Source of the DNA: an uncultured Clostridium sp.
Lineage (GTDB): Bacteria; Bacillota; Clostridia; TANB77; CAG-508
DNA length: 64,000 bases
Assembly (NCBI GenBank): GCA_948469655.1
Contig: CAOKMF010000001.1
Location: 32,001-96,000, forward strand
Direction: 5' to 3'
Positions 19,083 through 28,001 of this stretch are shown piece by piece; within the stretch, counting starts at the first letter, position 1; each line of letters begins with the position of its first letter. The notes beneath the pieces are model-generated. The model worked only from the letters and a program-made list of their open reading frames with translations. It was not told where the DNA came from and searched no databases. The position numbers were made by a program, and so were the translations under genes.

Positions 19083-20165
19083 TTAAGCAATTCTCCTTTT
19101 TTCCTCCTTATATTCATTTAGGTCTTTTCCTATATCTTTCTCTGACAATGCTATTCTAAAATCAACTTTTATGTTTTGTTCTTCTAATGTATTTATTATA
19201 TTATTAAATATAGCCATATTAGAATGTAAAAGACTGCATTTATCAACATATAAAAATACTTTATCTACATTCATCCTTTTCGCAATATTTAAAACAACTT
19301 CTTTATCTACACTATTCGGAATACCTATAACCGTTTTATGTGTATTATTAAATAATTTATGAGCTAGTATCATTTCTGTAGCAATAATAATACTTTGAGT
19401 TTCATTAGCATTATACATATTTATCCAATTATTATTTTCTTCTTTCAATATCATCGGCCAATTACTCGCTTTTGTTCCATTATGTTCGTTATTACTAGAA
19501 AACCAAATATTCTCTGTATCTAATTTATACTCATCATCTAGTAAGATTCTCAAGCCTTGTATTTTGTTATTAAATACAACAGGAATAAATATTCCGTTAT
19601 GTGATTTATAAGTCCATTTAAAATCTATATCTTGAAACATACCTGGTATCCCATCTAGTTTTAATCCCTGCTCTTGTAATTTCTGGCATATTTTCTTTTT
19701 CTTATAAGGATTATTTTCAATGGTTTTAAAATGATTCTCCTTAATATATTCGTCGGTAAGATTCATTGCTTTTAATTTATTATAATGTGTATTATTTAAG
19801 GTTTGCAGTTTCAAAAACTCCCTATATATGATATCTCTATACATCTCATCCTTTATTGGATTATTGTATATATAAGGTCTATCTTCTAATATTGGTGTTT
19901 CTCTTAAGATTCTTTTAAATGCTTCCTTTGTAGAAATGAAATTCAATTTGGCATATAGCTCTATTGAACTTCCACTTTCTTCGCAATTTTTACATATATA
20001 CACATCATTGATAGTATTGATTTTTAGATAACCATTTTTTTCGTTTTCTCTCTGGCAAAAAGGGCAAATTGCATATATATAATTTCCTTTTGTATATGTT
20101 TTCTTTAAGTTTAATTGATTAATAACATTAACAATGCTTATATAGTCATATATATCCTTTTGCAT
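19083..20165 (-). CDS. primase-like protein with CHC2-type zinc finger
   Basis: 360 residues. Zinc-binding CPFC (residues ~34-37) and CKNC (~58-61) lie in a strand-rich N-terminal domain like the CHC2 finger of DnaG primases. Residues ~255-345 (SIIIATEMILAHKLF... KVFLYVDKCSLLHSN) resemble a reduced Toprim fold without the full acidic set. It may prime or recognise element DNA during transfer replication. No helicase domain. Confidence 0.6.
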   Translation of the reverse strand: MQKDIYDYISIVNVINQLNLKKTYTKGNYIYAICPFCQRENEKNGYLKINTINDVYICKNCEESGSSIELYAKLNFISTKEAFKRILRETPILEDRPYIYNNPIKDEMYRDIIYREFLKLQTLNNTHYNKLKAMNLTDEYIKENHFKTIENNPYKKKKICQKLQEQGLKLDGIPGMFQDIDFKWTYKSHNGIFIPVVFNNKIQGLRILLDDEYKLDTENIWFSSNNEHNGTKASNWPMILKEENNNWINMYNANETQSIIIATEMILAHKLFNNTHKTVIGIPNSVDKEVVLNIAKRMNVDKVFLYVDKCSLLHSNMAIFNNIINTLEEQNIKVDFRIALSEKDIGKDLNEYKEEKRRIA

Positions 20166-20192
20166 CGTTGTTCTCCTCTCTTTATTTACTTT

Positions 20193-20720
20193 TTATGCAG
20201 ATAACATATTATATATTTCTTGTGTTTCATACCTTAAGTAAATTTTTCCATAATCAATTTCTTCAAACATTGGTCCTAAATATCCTTTTACTTTTGGTTG
20301 CTCATCTAATTCTTTTCTATGTACCATAAGTCCTTTATTTCTTTCCTCACTCATATTTGATGTTGTACCTGTAGATATTTTATTTATACCTTCTTTAGTA
20401 AATACTTTTCGATTCAGTTCTCCTCCATAGAAAACATATAAATATTCTACATTATTGTATAAATTAAAAATCCAAGCTCCTAGATTATCTATAAATAAAC
20501 CTTGCTCTAAGATTTTATCTTTTTCGTATATATCTATCTGTGAGCAAGAAATCATATTTATAGCAAATACTCTAATTACCTTTTTATCTTTTAGAATAAT
20601 AATTTTTCCTTCATACTCATCTTTGCTTTCTATAATCCTTATTTCAATATGATTATCTTCTAATTTTGAGTTTATCCTGCATTCTAATTTTTGAACTTCA
20701 TTTATCAAATTCATTTCCAT
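20193..20720 (-). CDS. hypothetical protein
   Basis: 175 residues, strand-rich, soluble. KIIILKDKKVIRVFAINMIS and YLYVFYGGELNRKVFTKEGI suggest repeating beta hairpins; the end (IYLRYETQEIYNML) is helical. Shine-Dalgarno AACGGAGGTATGG. Its position between the primase-like and methylase-like genes suggests a DNA-processing role, nothing more. Confidence 0.45.
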   Translation of the reverse strand: MEMNLINEVQKLECRINSKLEDNHIEIRIIESKDEYEGKIIILKDKKVIRVFAINMISCSQIDIYEKDKILEQGLFIDNLGAWIFNLYNNVEYLYVFYGGELNRKVFTKEGINKISTGTTSNMSEERNKGLMVHRKELDEQPKVKGYLGPMFEEIDYGKIYLRYETQEIYNMLSA

Positions 20721-20787
20721 ACCTCCGTTTTTAATTTTTATATGTAAAAAGAGAAAGACTTGTCTTTCCCCTTTTACATTTCTTATA

Positions 20788-21439
20788 TTATGCAGCTATC
20801 GACTTATATGTATCGTTTTCATAAGAATCTGTATATAACCTCATTAATTCTTTATCTTCATTTTTATCTTTTAATATTACTACTGCCGAAATTTCAAAGA
20901 AATATAGCTGTATATATGTCATAAAAACATTAATAATATCTGTATCAATAGCTGTTACTTCTAAATCTATTTTATAGTCTAACTTGAAGATCCTAAGTGT
21001 GCTTGCATAAGCAAGTATTTTTGTTCCACTTCCACAGTTTACATCACATATTTCTCCATTTCTTAATTTATTATTGATTTTAATAACACTTTGCAACTTT
21101 CTATCTACTTTATTTTGTAGTGTCTCATTTTTTACTAAGCTCAAATAACTTTTATTTGTAATTTTTTGATAAATTTCTCCGTAATATATCGCTTGGATCC
21201 TTTTCATTGCAAAATAACTTGGTTAGCTCTGACGATAATGTATAGAAAATGTAATGTTCCCCTTTGTCATAGTTTCCATATATTTTTTGATACATATCGC
21301 TATTTTTCTGATTAAAAAACACTTTATTACTCAAACTTATTGCAAATAACGATACAAAATCCTTAAAAACTTGTTCAGCTGTGTATTTCTTTTTATTAAA
21401 ATTCAGTAATTCTATAAATATATTGTATTTATCACTCAT
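20788..21439 (-). CDS. N-6 adenine DNA methylase-like protein, truncated form
   Basis: 216 residues after one CGG shift at 21179-21181 (DPSDIL-G-EIYQKITNKS). The DILGEIYQ entry and CDVNCGSGTKILAYASTLRI (S-adenosylmethionine loop) followed by EVTAIDTD match the first half of HsdM-like methylases. The catalytic NPPF/DPPY region is missing, so it may bind but not methylate DNA. Proteins like this occur on ICEs with PcfJ/PcfK. Without the shift it appears as two unrelated small genes. Confidence 0.6.
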
Positions 21440-21509
21440 ATTTTCTTTTCCTTTCTATTTTATCTCTATTTTTTCGATTACAAATTTTAATCAAATATTG
21501 ATAATTAAT

Positions 21510-21944
21510 CTATGCAACTTTAGGCATACAAGACTGACTTTCATTAAAACCAATCACAATATGGTCTAACATTTGTATTTTTAGTAATTCTGCCCCTTTC
21601 ATTATTAGTTTCGTTGTTTCTATATCTTCTTTACTTGGTGTAGAATCTCCTGATGGATGATTATGAAGAACAATAAATTTTTTACTATTGCTTAACAAAA
21701 CAGCCTTAAATATATCACTTATAAATATATTGCATATATCTATTGAACCTCTACCAAGCTCCATAAATGATATGATTCTATTTCTTGTGTCTAATGTTAG
21801 CAAATAAAATACTTCTTGTGATTCGTTTTGAATTTTTAGAACATCTTTTATAAATTTGACTACATCCTTTGAGCCACAAATCTTTTGATTATACTCAAAG
21901 TCTTGTTCTCTAACTAAAACTAGCTTTTGTCTACTAATTGTCAT
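21510..21944 (-). CDS. RadC-like JAB-domain protein
   Basis: 144 residues. The JAMM metal site is complete: the HNHPSGDSTPSKED box plus an upstream glutamate, within LLTLDTRNRIISF...FKAVLLSNSKKFIVLHNH. RadC/JAB proteins on mobile elements are shorter than chromosomal RadC and lack its helix-hairpin-helix domain, as here. Function unsettled; a role in element DNA repair is often proposed. Confidence 0.85.
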   Translation of the reverse strand: MTISRQKLVLVREQDFEYNQKICGSKDVVKFIKDVLKIQNESQEVFYLLTLDTRNRIISFMELGRGSIDICNIFISDIFKAVLLSNSKKFIVLHNHPSGDSTPSKEDIETTKLIMKGAELLKIQMLDHIVIGFNESQSCMPKVA

Positions 21945-22018
21945 TTTCCGTTTTCTCCTTCTTTTTTTATGAAGAAAAGTGGGTGATTCTTCCCACTTTT
22001 CAACTATTTAGTTTTTAC

Positions 22019-22438
22019 TCAAAAAGGTAATTCATCACTTGCAAGTTCAAATTCAGATCCTGTGTTATTTGTGCTGCTACTTCCAAATACGTCTCCATAT
22101 GTACTTGCAAAGTCATCTTTTTTACTATCAGCGAAATATACCCTTTCTGCTATTACTTCTGTTGCATAATGTTTTTGTCCTTGTTCGTCTTCCCAATTTC
22201 TAGTTTGTATTCTACCAACAACTCCAACTTGCTGACCTTTTTTGAAATATTTAGAGCAAAATTCTCCTGTCGCTTTCCAAGCTATTATTGGAATAAAATC
22301 TGCTTTTACTTCATCTGTCTCTTTTACAAAGCTTCTATTTACTGCTAAAGTAAAATTAGCAACGAGTGTATTATTAGCTTGAGTATATCTTACTTCTACA
22401 TCTTTTGTAAGTCTGCCTATTAAACATACATTATTCAT
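22019..22438 (-). CDS. ssb: single-stranded DNA-binding protein
   Basis: 139 residues. OB fold opening MNNVCLIGRLTKDVEVRYTQ, then IIAWKATGEFCSKYFKKGQQ, and the acidic partner-binding tip SDELPF at the C-terminus. The tip is diagnostic of bacterial SSB that recruits repair and replication proteins. It starts one base after the S6-like gene ends, copying the chromosomal rpsF-ssb order. Expected to cover transferred single strands. Confidence 0.95.
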   Translation of the reverse strand: MNNVCLIGRLTKDVEVRYTQANNTLVANFTLAVNRSFVKETDEVKADFIPIIAWKATGEFCSKYFKKGQQVGVVGRIQTRNWEDEQGQKHYATEVIAERVYFADSKKDDFASTYGDVFGSSSTNNTGSEFELASDELPF

Positions 22439-22726
22439 TTACTCTTCCTCCTTGTCAATAATTATGTATTTTATTATTTCGTCTATAGTTTTATAAAGGC
22501 TCTCAAGACTTTTTTTAACTCTTGATTTTGCCTTAAATTGATATACTATATAGTATCCTTTGTCATTTTCTTTTATTTTATAAGCAAGTTTTTTCTCTCC
22601 TAAGTCTTGCTTTCTAGTTATGTTTCCAAATTTCCTTATTTTGTTTTCTACTCTTGTTATAATATTTTCCATTTTACTTTTGCTTAAGTTAGGTTTCATT
22701 AGTATTACAGTTTCATAATCATTCAT
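22439..22726 (-). CDS. rpsF: ribosomal protein S6 homologue encoded on the ICE
   Basis: 95 residues, full length for bS6: MNDYETVILMKPNLSKSKME, the KLAYKIKENDKGYYIVYQF strand pair and a final helix. In chromosomes rpsF, ssb and rpsR form an operon in which S6 can bind its own mRNA; here only rpsF-ssb is kept. The copy may assist ssb translation control or replace host S6 in ribosomes. Unusual cargo for an ICE. Confidence 0.85.
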   Translation of the reverse strand: MNDYETVILMKPNLSKSKMENIITRVENKIRKFGNITRKQDLGEKKLAYKIKENDKGYYIVYQFKAKSRVKKSLESLYKTIDEIIKYIIIDKEEE

Positions 22727-22778
22727 TTATTATTTCCTCCTATAAAAAAATAAAGCTATCAATTTTGATAACTAAAAT

Positions 22779-24447
22779 TTACGCTGCTTGTGCTATTACA
22801 AAATTGCTTTTTTCTGCAATTTCTCTTTCAAGTGATTTCTTCTTTCTATCTAGCACATCATTATAGTCATATAAAATTTCAAGTGGATTATACTTTATAA
22901 CTAAAGATACTACCATTTGAGTTTTCGCTAATTCTTGTATATCAGTTATGCTCTCTGAATCGTCTAAAAAGATAGGTGCTTTTATTCCAGATAAATTATT
23001 AAATAAGTTAGATATTTCTAAACAGGCTCTTGCTTGTTGTGACTTAGATGATTTTTTGTATTCTCTGCCTTCATAATAAATATCACAGCATTCCGTAATT
23101 TTATCATTTGTTTTATTCTCTCTACAGAACTGTAAGTCTACCTTATCCAAGTATTTATTTATCTGTTCCTTTTGTTCTTCAATCACAAGTCTTTTTAGTT
23201 TATTTGCTACCATCTTTTGTTTTTTCTCAAGTTCAAGCTCATTTAGTATCTCTTGCATTGCTTTTTCTTGTATCTCTATGTTATACTTTGCTTCTTTTAT
23301 CTGTTTTTCTTGCATTTCTACTTCTTTATTATACAGCATAATATTATTTTTCTCTTGTTCTAATACCTCTATTTTAGACTTTATACTTTCCTTTTCTTCT
23401 TGTAATCTTTGTATATCCATTGTTTTTAGTTTATTTAGGAGTTCTTGCTTTTTCTCTTTTTCATTCTGCAATTCTATAAATTCTTCCTTTAATTTATTTG
23501 ACTTTTCCTGTAAACTATTAAGTGTATTCATATACGATTGTTTTAGATATTCTTTTCTCTCATTGTCATCTATTTCATTTCTGCAAGTAGGACAGATTGC
23601 CTTTTCACTATCAACATTTTTTAGTTTTTCATTTTCTCTATCATAAGTTTGCTTTATGTCTTTTAGTTTATCTTCTACTATATCTGCCATTCTTTTGTCA
23701 AGCCTATCAATACTATGTTTTAGATCTTCAAAGTTAGAATCTCCTAAACTTGTTACTATAGTTTCATATTGTTTTTGCAATTCCTCTAGCTCATCTGCTT
23801 TGTCAAAGTGCATTCTTTCTTGTATATTACCTAGCGCGATATTTCTATATGCTTGCATTCTTCCTACACTTTCATCGTATTCCTTTTGTAATTCGTTTAT
23901 TGCTTCATTTCTTTTATCAATATAACTGCCTAACAATTCTATAGGTTTTCCTATTATCTTTTGTTCATTTTTTGTCAAAAGTTCAAAGCTATCTTCTTTT
24001 GAAATTGCAGGTATTATTTTTCTTACAAGTTCTTTTTGTATTTTAGGTTCTAATGATGGAAAATAATATGGATTATGCGAAACTAAAAAAATATCTTTGT
24101 CGTGATAAAAATTTGACAATATATCCTGTTTAATTTCTTTTCCATCAAGTAATAAATTCATTTGTTTTCCTTTGTTTCTAACAAGTCTATGCTCTATTCC
24201 ATAATTATCTACAAAGGTAATGTCTACAATAACATTAGCTGTTTTTTTCTTATCATTTACAACATCTTCTCTTTCATTACCATATAGACTTGTACCTGTT
24301 AGACACCAATTAAAAAGACTTCCAACTGTACTTTTTCTTTGAAAATTTGCACCTACTATATATGTCATATCTTCGTCAAACTCTACACTAAATCCATCTG
24401 GTAAATCTTTATATCCGTTCTACATTATTTATACTTTTTATATACAT
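22779..24447 (-). CDS. Rad50/RecF-like AAA ATPase with zinc hook
   Basis: 555 residues once the CGG at 24415-24417 is read through (SINNVE-G-YKDLPDGF); start at 24447 with AGAAAGGAT upstream. Walker A region GANFQRKST departs from GxxGxGKST at the second glycine; the Walker B stretch is APIFLDDSESI near the C-terminus; a long coiled coil between them carries a zinc-hook CPTC (~235). This is the SMC/Rad50/RecN-type architecture at reduced size. Next to an ERF annealase and SSB, it is probably part of a recombination set. Confidence 0.75.
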
Positions 24448-24460
24448 ATAAATATCCTTT

Positions 24461-25015
24461 CTACCCTGCTTTTTCAAGGTCAAATATTTTATCGAAGTCA
24501 TCTATTGATGTTTCTCCAAGCTTTTCTTCTATGCTATTTTCATCTAGTGTATCTGTGCTTGTTATAGCAGCTGTAACATTATCATTGACATTTAGCTGTT
24601 CTTCTTTATCTTCAGCTATAAATTTGTCTTTTTCTGCATCGTCTAATGTTGGTATTGCAAATGTTTGGGTGATTGCGTATTTGTATGCTCCTGAGAGTGC
24701 TTTATATACTGCCCATCCTTCTTTATCGGCACCTTCTCCTGGCACATTAACATCTAAATAATCACAAATTCCTTTTTCATTTGGCTCAGCATCATAAAAC
24801 CTATATGTCATATTAATTATTACATCATTTCCCCTAGCTGTAACTTGTTTTAAGTCTAATGGAATCATAATTACCTTTTCATTAATCATAGCTTCTCTAG
24901 CTTTCATTATAATGCTTGCAATCGAAGCATAATCAAAACCTTTTTCTACGTTTGTTTTATCTTTTATGATTGGTCCTATGCTTTCCATTACTCTTAGTAT
25001 TTTTTGTGCTATCAT
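24461..25015 (-). CDS. ERF-family single-strand annealing protein
   Basis: 184 residues. GFDYASIASIIMKAREAMIN, KQVTARGNDVIINMTYRFYD, and EGWAVYKALSGAYKYAITQTF match the ERF/Rad52-like superfamily. These proteins anneal complementary single strands. The C-terminal 50 residues are acidic and divergent. It ends 14 bases upstream of the Rad50-like gene. No CGG shift. Confidence 0.85.
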   Translation of the reverse strand: MIAQKILRVMESIGPIIKDKTNVEKGFDYASIASIIMKAREAMINEKVIMIPLDLKQVTARGNDVIINMTYRFYDAEPNEKGICDYLDVNVPGEGADKEGWAVYKALSGAYKYAITQTFAIPTLDDAEKDKFIAEDKEEQLNVNDNVTAAITSTDTLDENSIEEKLGETSIDDFDKIFDLEKAG

Positions 25016-25047
25016 ATTTTATCCTTTCTCTACTTGTGCTAAGTAGC

Positions 25048-25620
25048 TTATTTTAAACTTTTTACTTTTATTTTTCTCTCTATTAGAAACACATCTACAT
25101 TCATATCTATTTCACAAAACTGCTCAATTTTAATATCTGTTAAAATGTTTTGATTCATTAAGATATATTGAAATGGTATATTCATAGTTTTAAAGTCTTG
25201 CATTGTTTTTTCTAATATTTTTACACTCATATTACTTGTCGGCCAAAACGTAGATTTCCAGCCTAAGATTATATACATTTTTGAATCTTTATCAAATTTC
25301 CTGCGAATATCTATATTTTTAAATTTATTATTGCTTATTGGTTCTTTTTCCTTTATTCTTTCTTTTATTAGTTCATACCCTTCATTTGTTGTACAAAACA
25401 TTACTTGATATTTTTCTGATTTATTTCTCTTTTCACCTAATATTCTTTCTATTGCTGATTCATGAAACCAATCTTTTTCACCAAAAATAATTTCTATATA
25501 ATAATCGTCAAAAAACTGATCTTTTTCTATAATGAATCCTAGTGCGTTTTCTACTTTTCCGAACTGCTTTCCCTCACCATTTACTCTAACTAATTCATTG
25601 TAATTGTATCTATTTCTCAT
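25048..25620 (-). CDS. hypothetical protein
   Basis: 190 residues. The N-terminal ~60 residues (RVNGEGKQFGKVENALGFII...YYIEIIFGEKDWFHESAIER) look like a small SH3-type barrel as in many element-encoded proteins; the rest contains YIILGWKSTFWPTSNMSVK and strands. No named family. It is in operon order between ERF and a 55-residue gene. Confidence 0.5.
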   Translation of the reverse strand: MRNRYNYNELVRVNGEGKQFGKVENALGFIIEKDQFFDDYYIEIIFGEKDWFHESAIERILGEKRNKSEKYQVMFCTTNEGYELIKERIKEKEPISNNKFKNIDIRRKFDKDSKMYIILGWKSTFWPTSNMSVKILEKTMQDFKTMNIPFQYILMNQNILTDIKIEQFCEIDMNVDVFLIERKIKVKSLK

Positions 25621-25630
25621 ATGTTATCCT

Positions 25631-25798
25631 CTATTTGTCTAGTTCTTCTTGCAATACACAATAAAAACTATCCGCATATTTTTTTATTTTTATCTTGTTT
25701 TTCTCATAAAAGTCGTGTATAATTTTAATAACATAAGATATAGTATTAATAATCATAAGTAATATGATGATTAGGGATTTTTTTATTATTTTAAACAT
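25631..25798 (-). CDS. 55-residue membrane protein
   Basis: Short gene with ATG at 25798 and Shine-Dalgarno GAAAGGAAT. Encodes one N-terminal membrane helix (SLIIILLMIINTISYVIKII, residues 8-27) and a basic then acidic tail (YEKNKIKIKKYADSFYC... EELDK). It fits exactly in the gap between the gp3-like gene and the 190-residue gene. Function unknown; size and topology allow a regulator or anchor. Confidence 0.55.
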   Translation of the reverse strand: MFKIIKKSLIIILLMIINTISYVIKIIHDFYEKNKIKIKKYADSFYCVLQEELDK

Positions 25799-25845
25799 AT
25801 CAAAATTCCTTTCTTTTACTATAATAAAAGCAGTTTAAGCCTTAA

Positions 25846-26938
25846 TTAGACTGCTTCTTTTAATTCCTCAGTATTATAATCTGTCATACTTCCATCTGGA
25901 GCAACAACTCGTAAAATTTCATATTTACAAAGTATATTTTTATCACTTTCCATTCTTGTTTCCTTAATTTCAATAAGTGTTCCTGCTCCACATTTTATTA
26001 TTTCTTGATTAGCTTTTGGATGTAATATGTATTCAACATCTTGGCAATTTGTATCTTGCAAAATAACTTTATCAAACTTCTTGCCATTGATTAATGTAGG
26101 CATAAATCCTTTGACAGCAAACTGCTTAGATAAGTCTAATTCTGCCTTTTCTACTTCCTGCTTTTCATTAGCTTTTTCTTTATTTTGATCTTTTTCTTGC
26201 TTTACTTCTTTTTTACTATCAATTTTTGCTTTTTCTGTTTCCTTTTTTTCACTCTTCTTTTCTGTAGCTTTAGGCTTTTCTTTTTTCTCTTCCATATTGC
26301 TATTTGCTTCTGGTAGCTGTGGTTTTATATCACCTACTAATTCTGGTTTTATATCAGTCCTATGTAAATCAATACTATAATAAGTCCCATAAGCAAGGCT
26401 TTGTTGCTCTGTAAGTGTAAGTTCAAAAGGAACTCCTACAATACTCATTCCTGCTTTTTTATATTTTACAATTTCTGATGCTATATTAGATAATGAACTA
26501 CCACCTGTCGTACTTAAGTTCCATACTCCTCCTGCATTTATTCCCTCTAATTCAAATTTCAAACTCCCCTTTAGTTTGCATTTTCCACTTAGTCTATGTT
26601 CACATTCTTCGCTACAGTCTACTTCTATTTGCGTATTATTATTTTTGCTGTCTTTTCCTGCTGTTATTGCCTTTGTTCCATTTCCTATACACACTGCTTT
26701 TCCATTAACATATCTTTTGTATCTAAAATTAAATGGATTCTCAGATGTAAACCTTATTTTTAAACTTTTTGGTTCTCCTGGATATAATTGTTTAAAAATA
26801 TCCACTATCTCCGCTTTCGTTGCTTTATCTTCTTCTACATGAAAATATGATAACTTTTGTGGTATTCCTTTTGCATTTTTCGTTCCTGTTTTTATGTTGC
26901 CGAATGATTCTATCTCTAACTAAATTTTGTATATCCAT
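25846..26938 (-). CDS. gp3-like protein, candidate recombination directionality factor
   Basis: 363 residues after one CGG shift at 26900-26902 (VRDRII-G-NIKTGTKN); ATG at 26938 eight bases after GGAGG. Residues ~8-200 follow the pattern of gp3-like directionality factors used by large serine recombinases: KGIPQKLSYFHVEED, ...LYPGEPKSLKIRFTSENPF, RYKRYVNGKAVCIGNGTKA, cysteines in CSEECEHRLSGKCKLKGSLKF, GGVWNLSTTGGSSLSNI and GVPFELTLTEQ. A Lys/Glu-rich linker (~205-260) joins a small C-terminal domain. By family it should bias the recombinase toward excision; that pairing is inferred. Confidence 0.6.
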
Positions 26939-26958
26939 ATACATTTTCCTCCCATTTT

Positions 26959-27195
26959 TTAAGCAGCTTCTTCATATTTTTCTTCCACAAAATCTGCAAA
27001 ATCTTTTAGCTGCTTTGTTATTTCTTTCACTAGCTCTTCATAATCTTTTTCGTTGATATATGAAGTTTCGTCTTTAAATTTATTCTCTTTTGGATTTAGA
27101 TTGTTCAGTTTTACATCATTATTGCATAGCAAGTCTTCAAAATACCAAATTATATCTTTTGCTGTTTCCTCACAAGCACCTTTACTAACTCGCAT
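26959..27195 (-). CDS. small acidic hypothetical protein
   Basis: 78 residues, acidic, mostly helical (KDYEELVKEITKQLKDFADF), no membrane segment. It overlaps the preceding DUF4313-like gene by 11 bases, which supports co-translation. No family recognised. Confidence 0.5.
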   Translation of the reverse strand: MRVSKGACEETAKDIIWYFEDLLCNNDVKLNNLNPKENKFKDETSYINEKDYEELVKEITKQLKDFADFVEEKYEEAA

Positions 27196-27556
27196 ACCTT
27201 AATCCCTCCTGTTCATCTACATAGTTATATGAATATTCATATAGCTTGTCTAGGTCTAACTCTATTACAGGCAAACTTAAAGATTCTACATTTACTCTTT
27301 TAGTAATGCCTTTAGCAATTCCTAGATCCAATAGAAAACTTATTAGATTTGTATTAGCATAAGTATCAATAACAACATTGTTTTTTCTTAAGTTTTCATC
27401 CACATTAACTGTTGCGTTTGAAATATGAGATATATTCTTGTCATCTTCTACATATCCATAAATAGATAGGCTTATGTTTCCATTTTTATATTCTCCTACG
27501 TCAAAATAGCAGCCTCTGTATTTTACACAATTTGATTCGTAATTAAATGTTTTCAA
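27185..27556 (-). CDS. DUF4313-like protein, first gene of the DNA-processing operon
   Basis: 123 residues, paralogous in layout to the 118-residue protein at 13565-13921 (CYFDVGEYKNGNISLSIYG, ATVNVDENL, FLLDLGIAKGI, VIELDLDKLYEYS). It is the first gene after the structured leader, and so probably the promoter-proximal gene of the whole 11.6-27.6 kb operon. Function unknown. Confidence 0.6.
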   Translation of the reverse strand: MKTFNYESNCVKYRGCYFDVGEYKNGNISLSIYGYVEDDKNISHISNATVNVDENLRKNNVVIDTYANTNLISFLLDLGIAKGITKRVNVESLSLPVIELDLDKLYEYSYNYVDEQEGLRYAS

Positions 27557-27630
27557 GCACTTTCCTCCTTTTTATATACTTTATTTTCGTATTCAAAAAC
27601 AATTAATCTATCCTCCTTCCCTTTTTACAC

Positions 27631-27672
27631 AAAAAAATAACAAGTAGAATCTTTTTTCAAATTTTACTTGTT
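27631..27672 (-). terminator. terminator/attenuator in the leader of the DNA-processing operon
   Basis: On the minus strand, stem AACAAGTAAAAT/ATTCTACTTGTT (one mismatch, ~10-base loop) followed by ATTTTTTT. It lies ~75 bases before the first gene of the operon and after the hairpin cluster, the place expected for an attenuator. Confidence 0.6.
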
Positions 27673-27689
27673 TTTCTTTGTTTATTTAA

Positions 27690-27870
27690 TTTTACGCACA
27701 ATTCCCCCTATAGCTGTGTTTTAACTATAAGTGGCATTATTTAAAGTGCTACTTACTTTACCTTTGCTTTTTTGCAAAGTAATGCTGATTAAGTCAGCTT
27801 TCCCCTGATATTTCAGGTATAACTATAAAGTCTTTTGCTTTATAGCCATTATTTTGAATACATATTTATT
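27690..27870 (-). ncRNA. structured leader RNA upstream of the DNA-processing operon
   Basis: Within the gene-free 27557-28001, five hairpins follow one another: CTATAAAG/CTTTATAG (27823-27845), CCTGA/TCAGG (27804-27817), GCTGA/TCAGC (27784-27798), CTTTGC/GCAAAG (27762-27779), and GTAGCAC/GTGGCAT-type imperfect pair (27731-27752). A terminator follows. The density of short GC-capped stems in AT-rich DNA suggests a folded regulatory RNA. I do not recognise a known riboswitch class. Confidence 0.45.
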
Positions 27871-28001
27871 GTAACACATTCATTTTCAAAATGGTAGATA
27901 AACGGTCGAAGTTTTTTTATCTTACTCGCATAGCTGTTTCATTGTTTTTTTATGTCCGTTATTATTTTTAAACTCATACTTACTTGAATTATTATCTTGT
28001 G

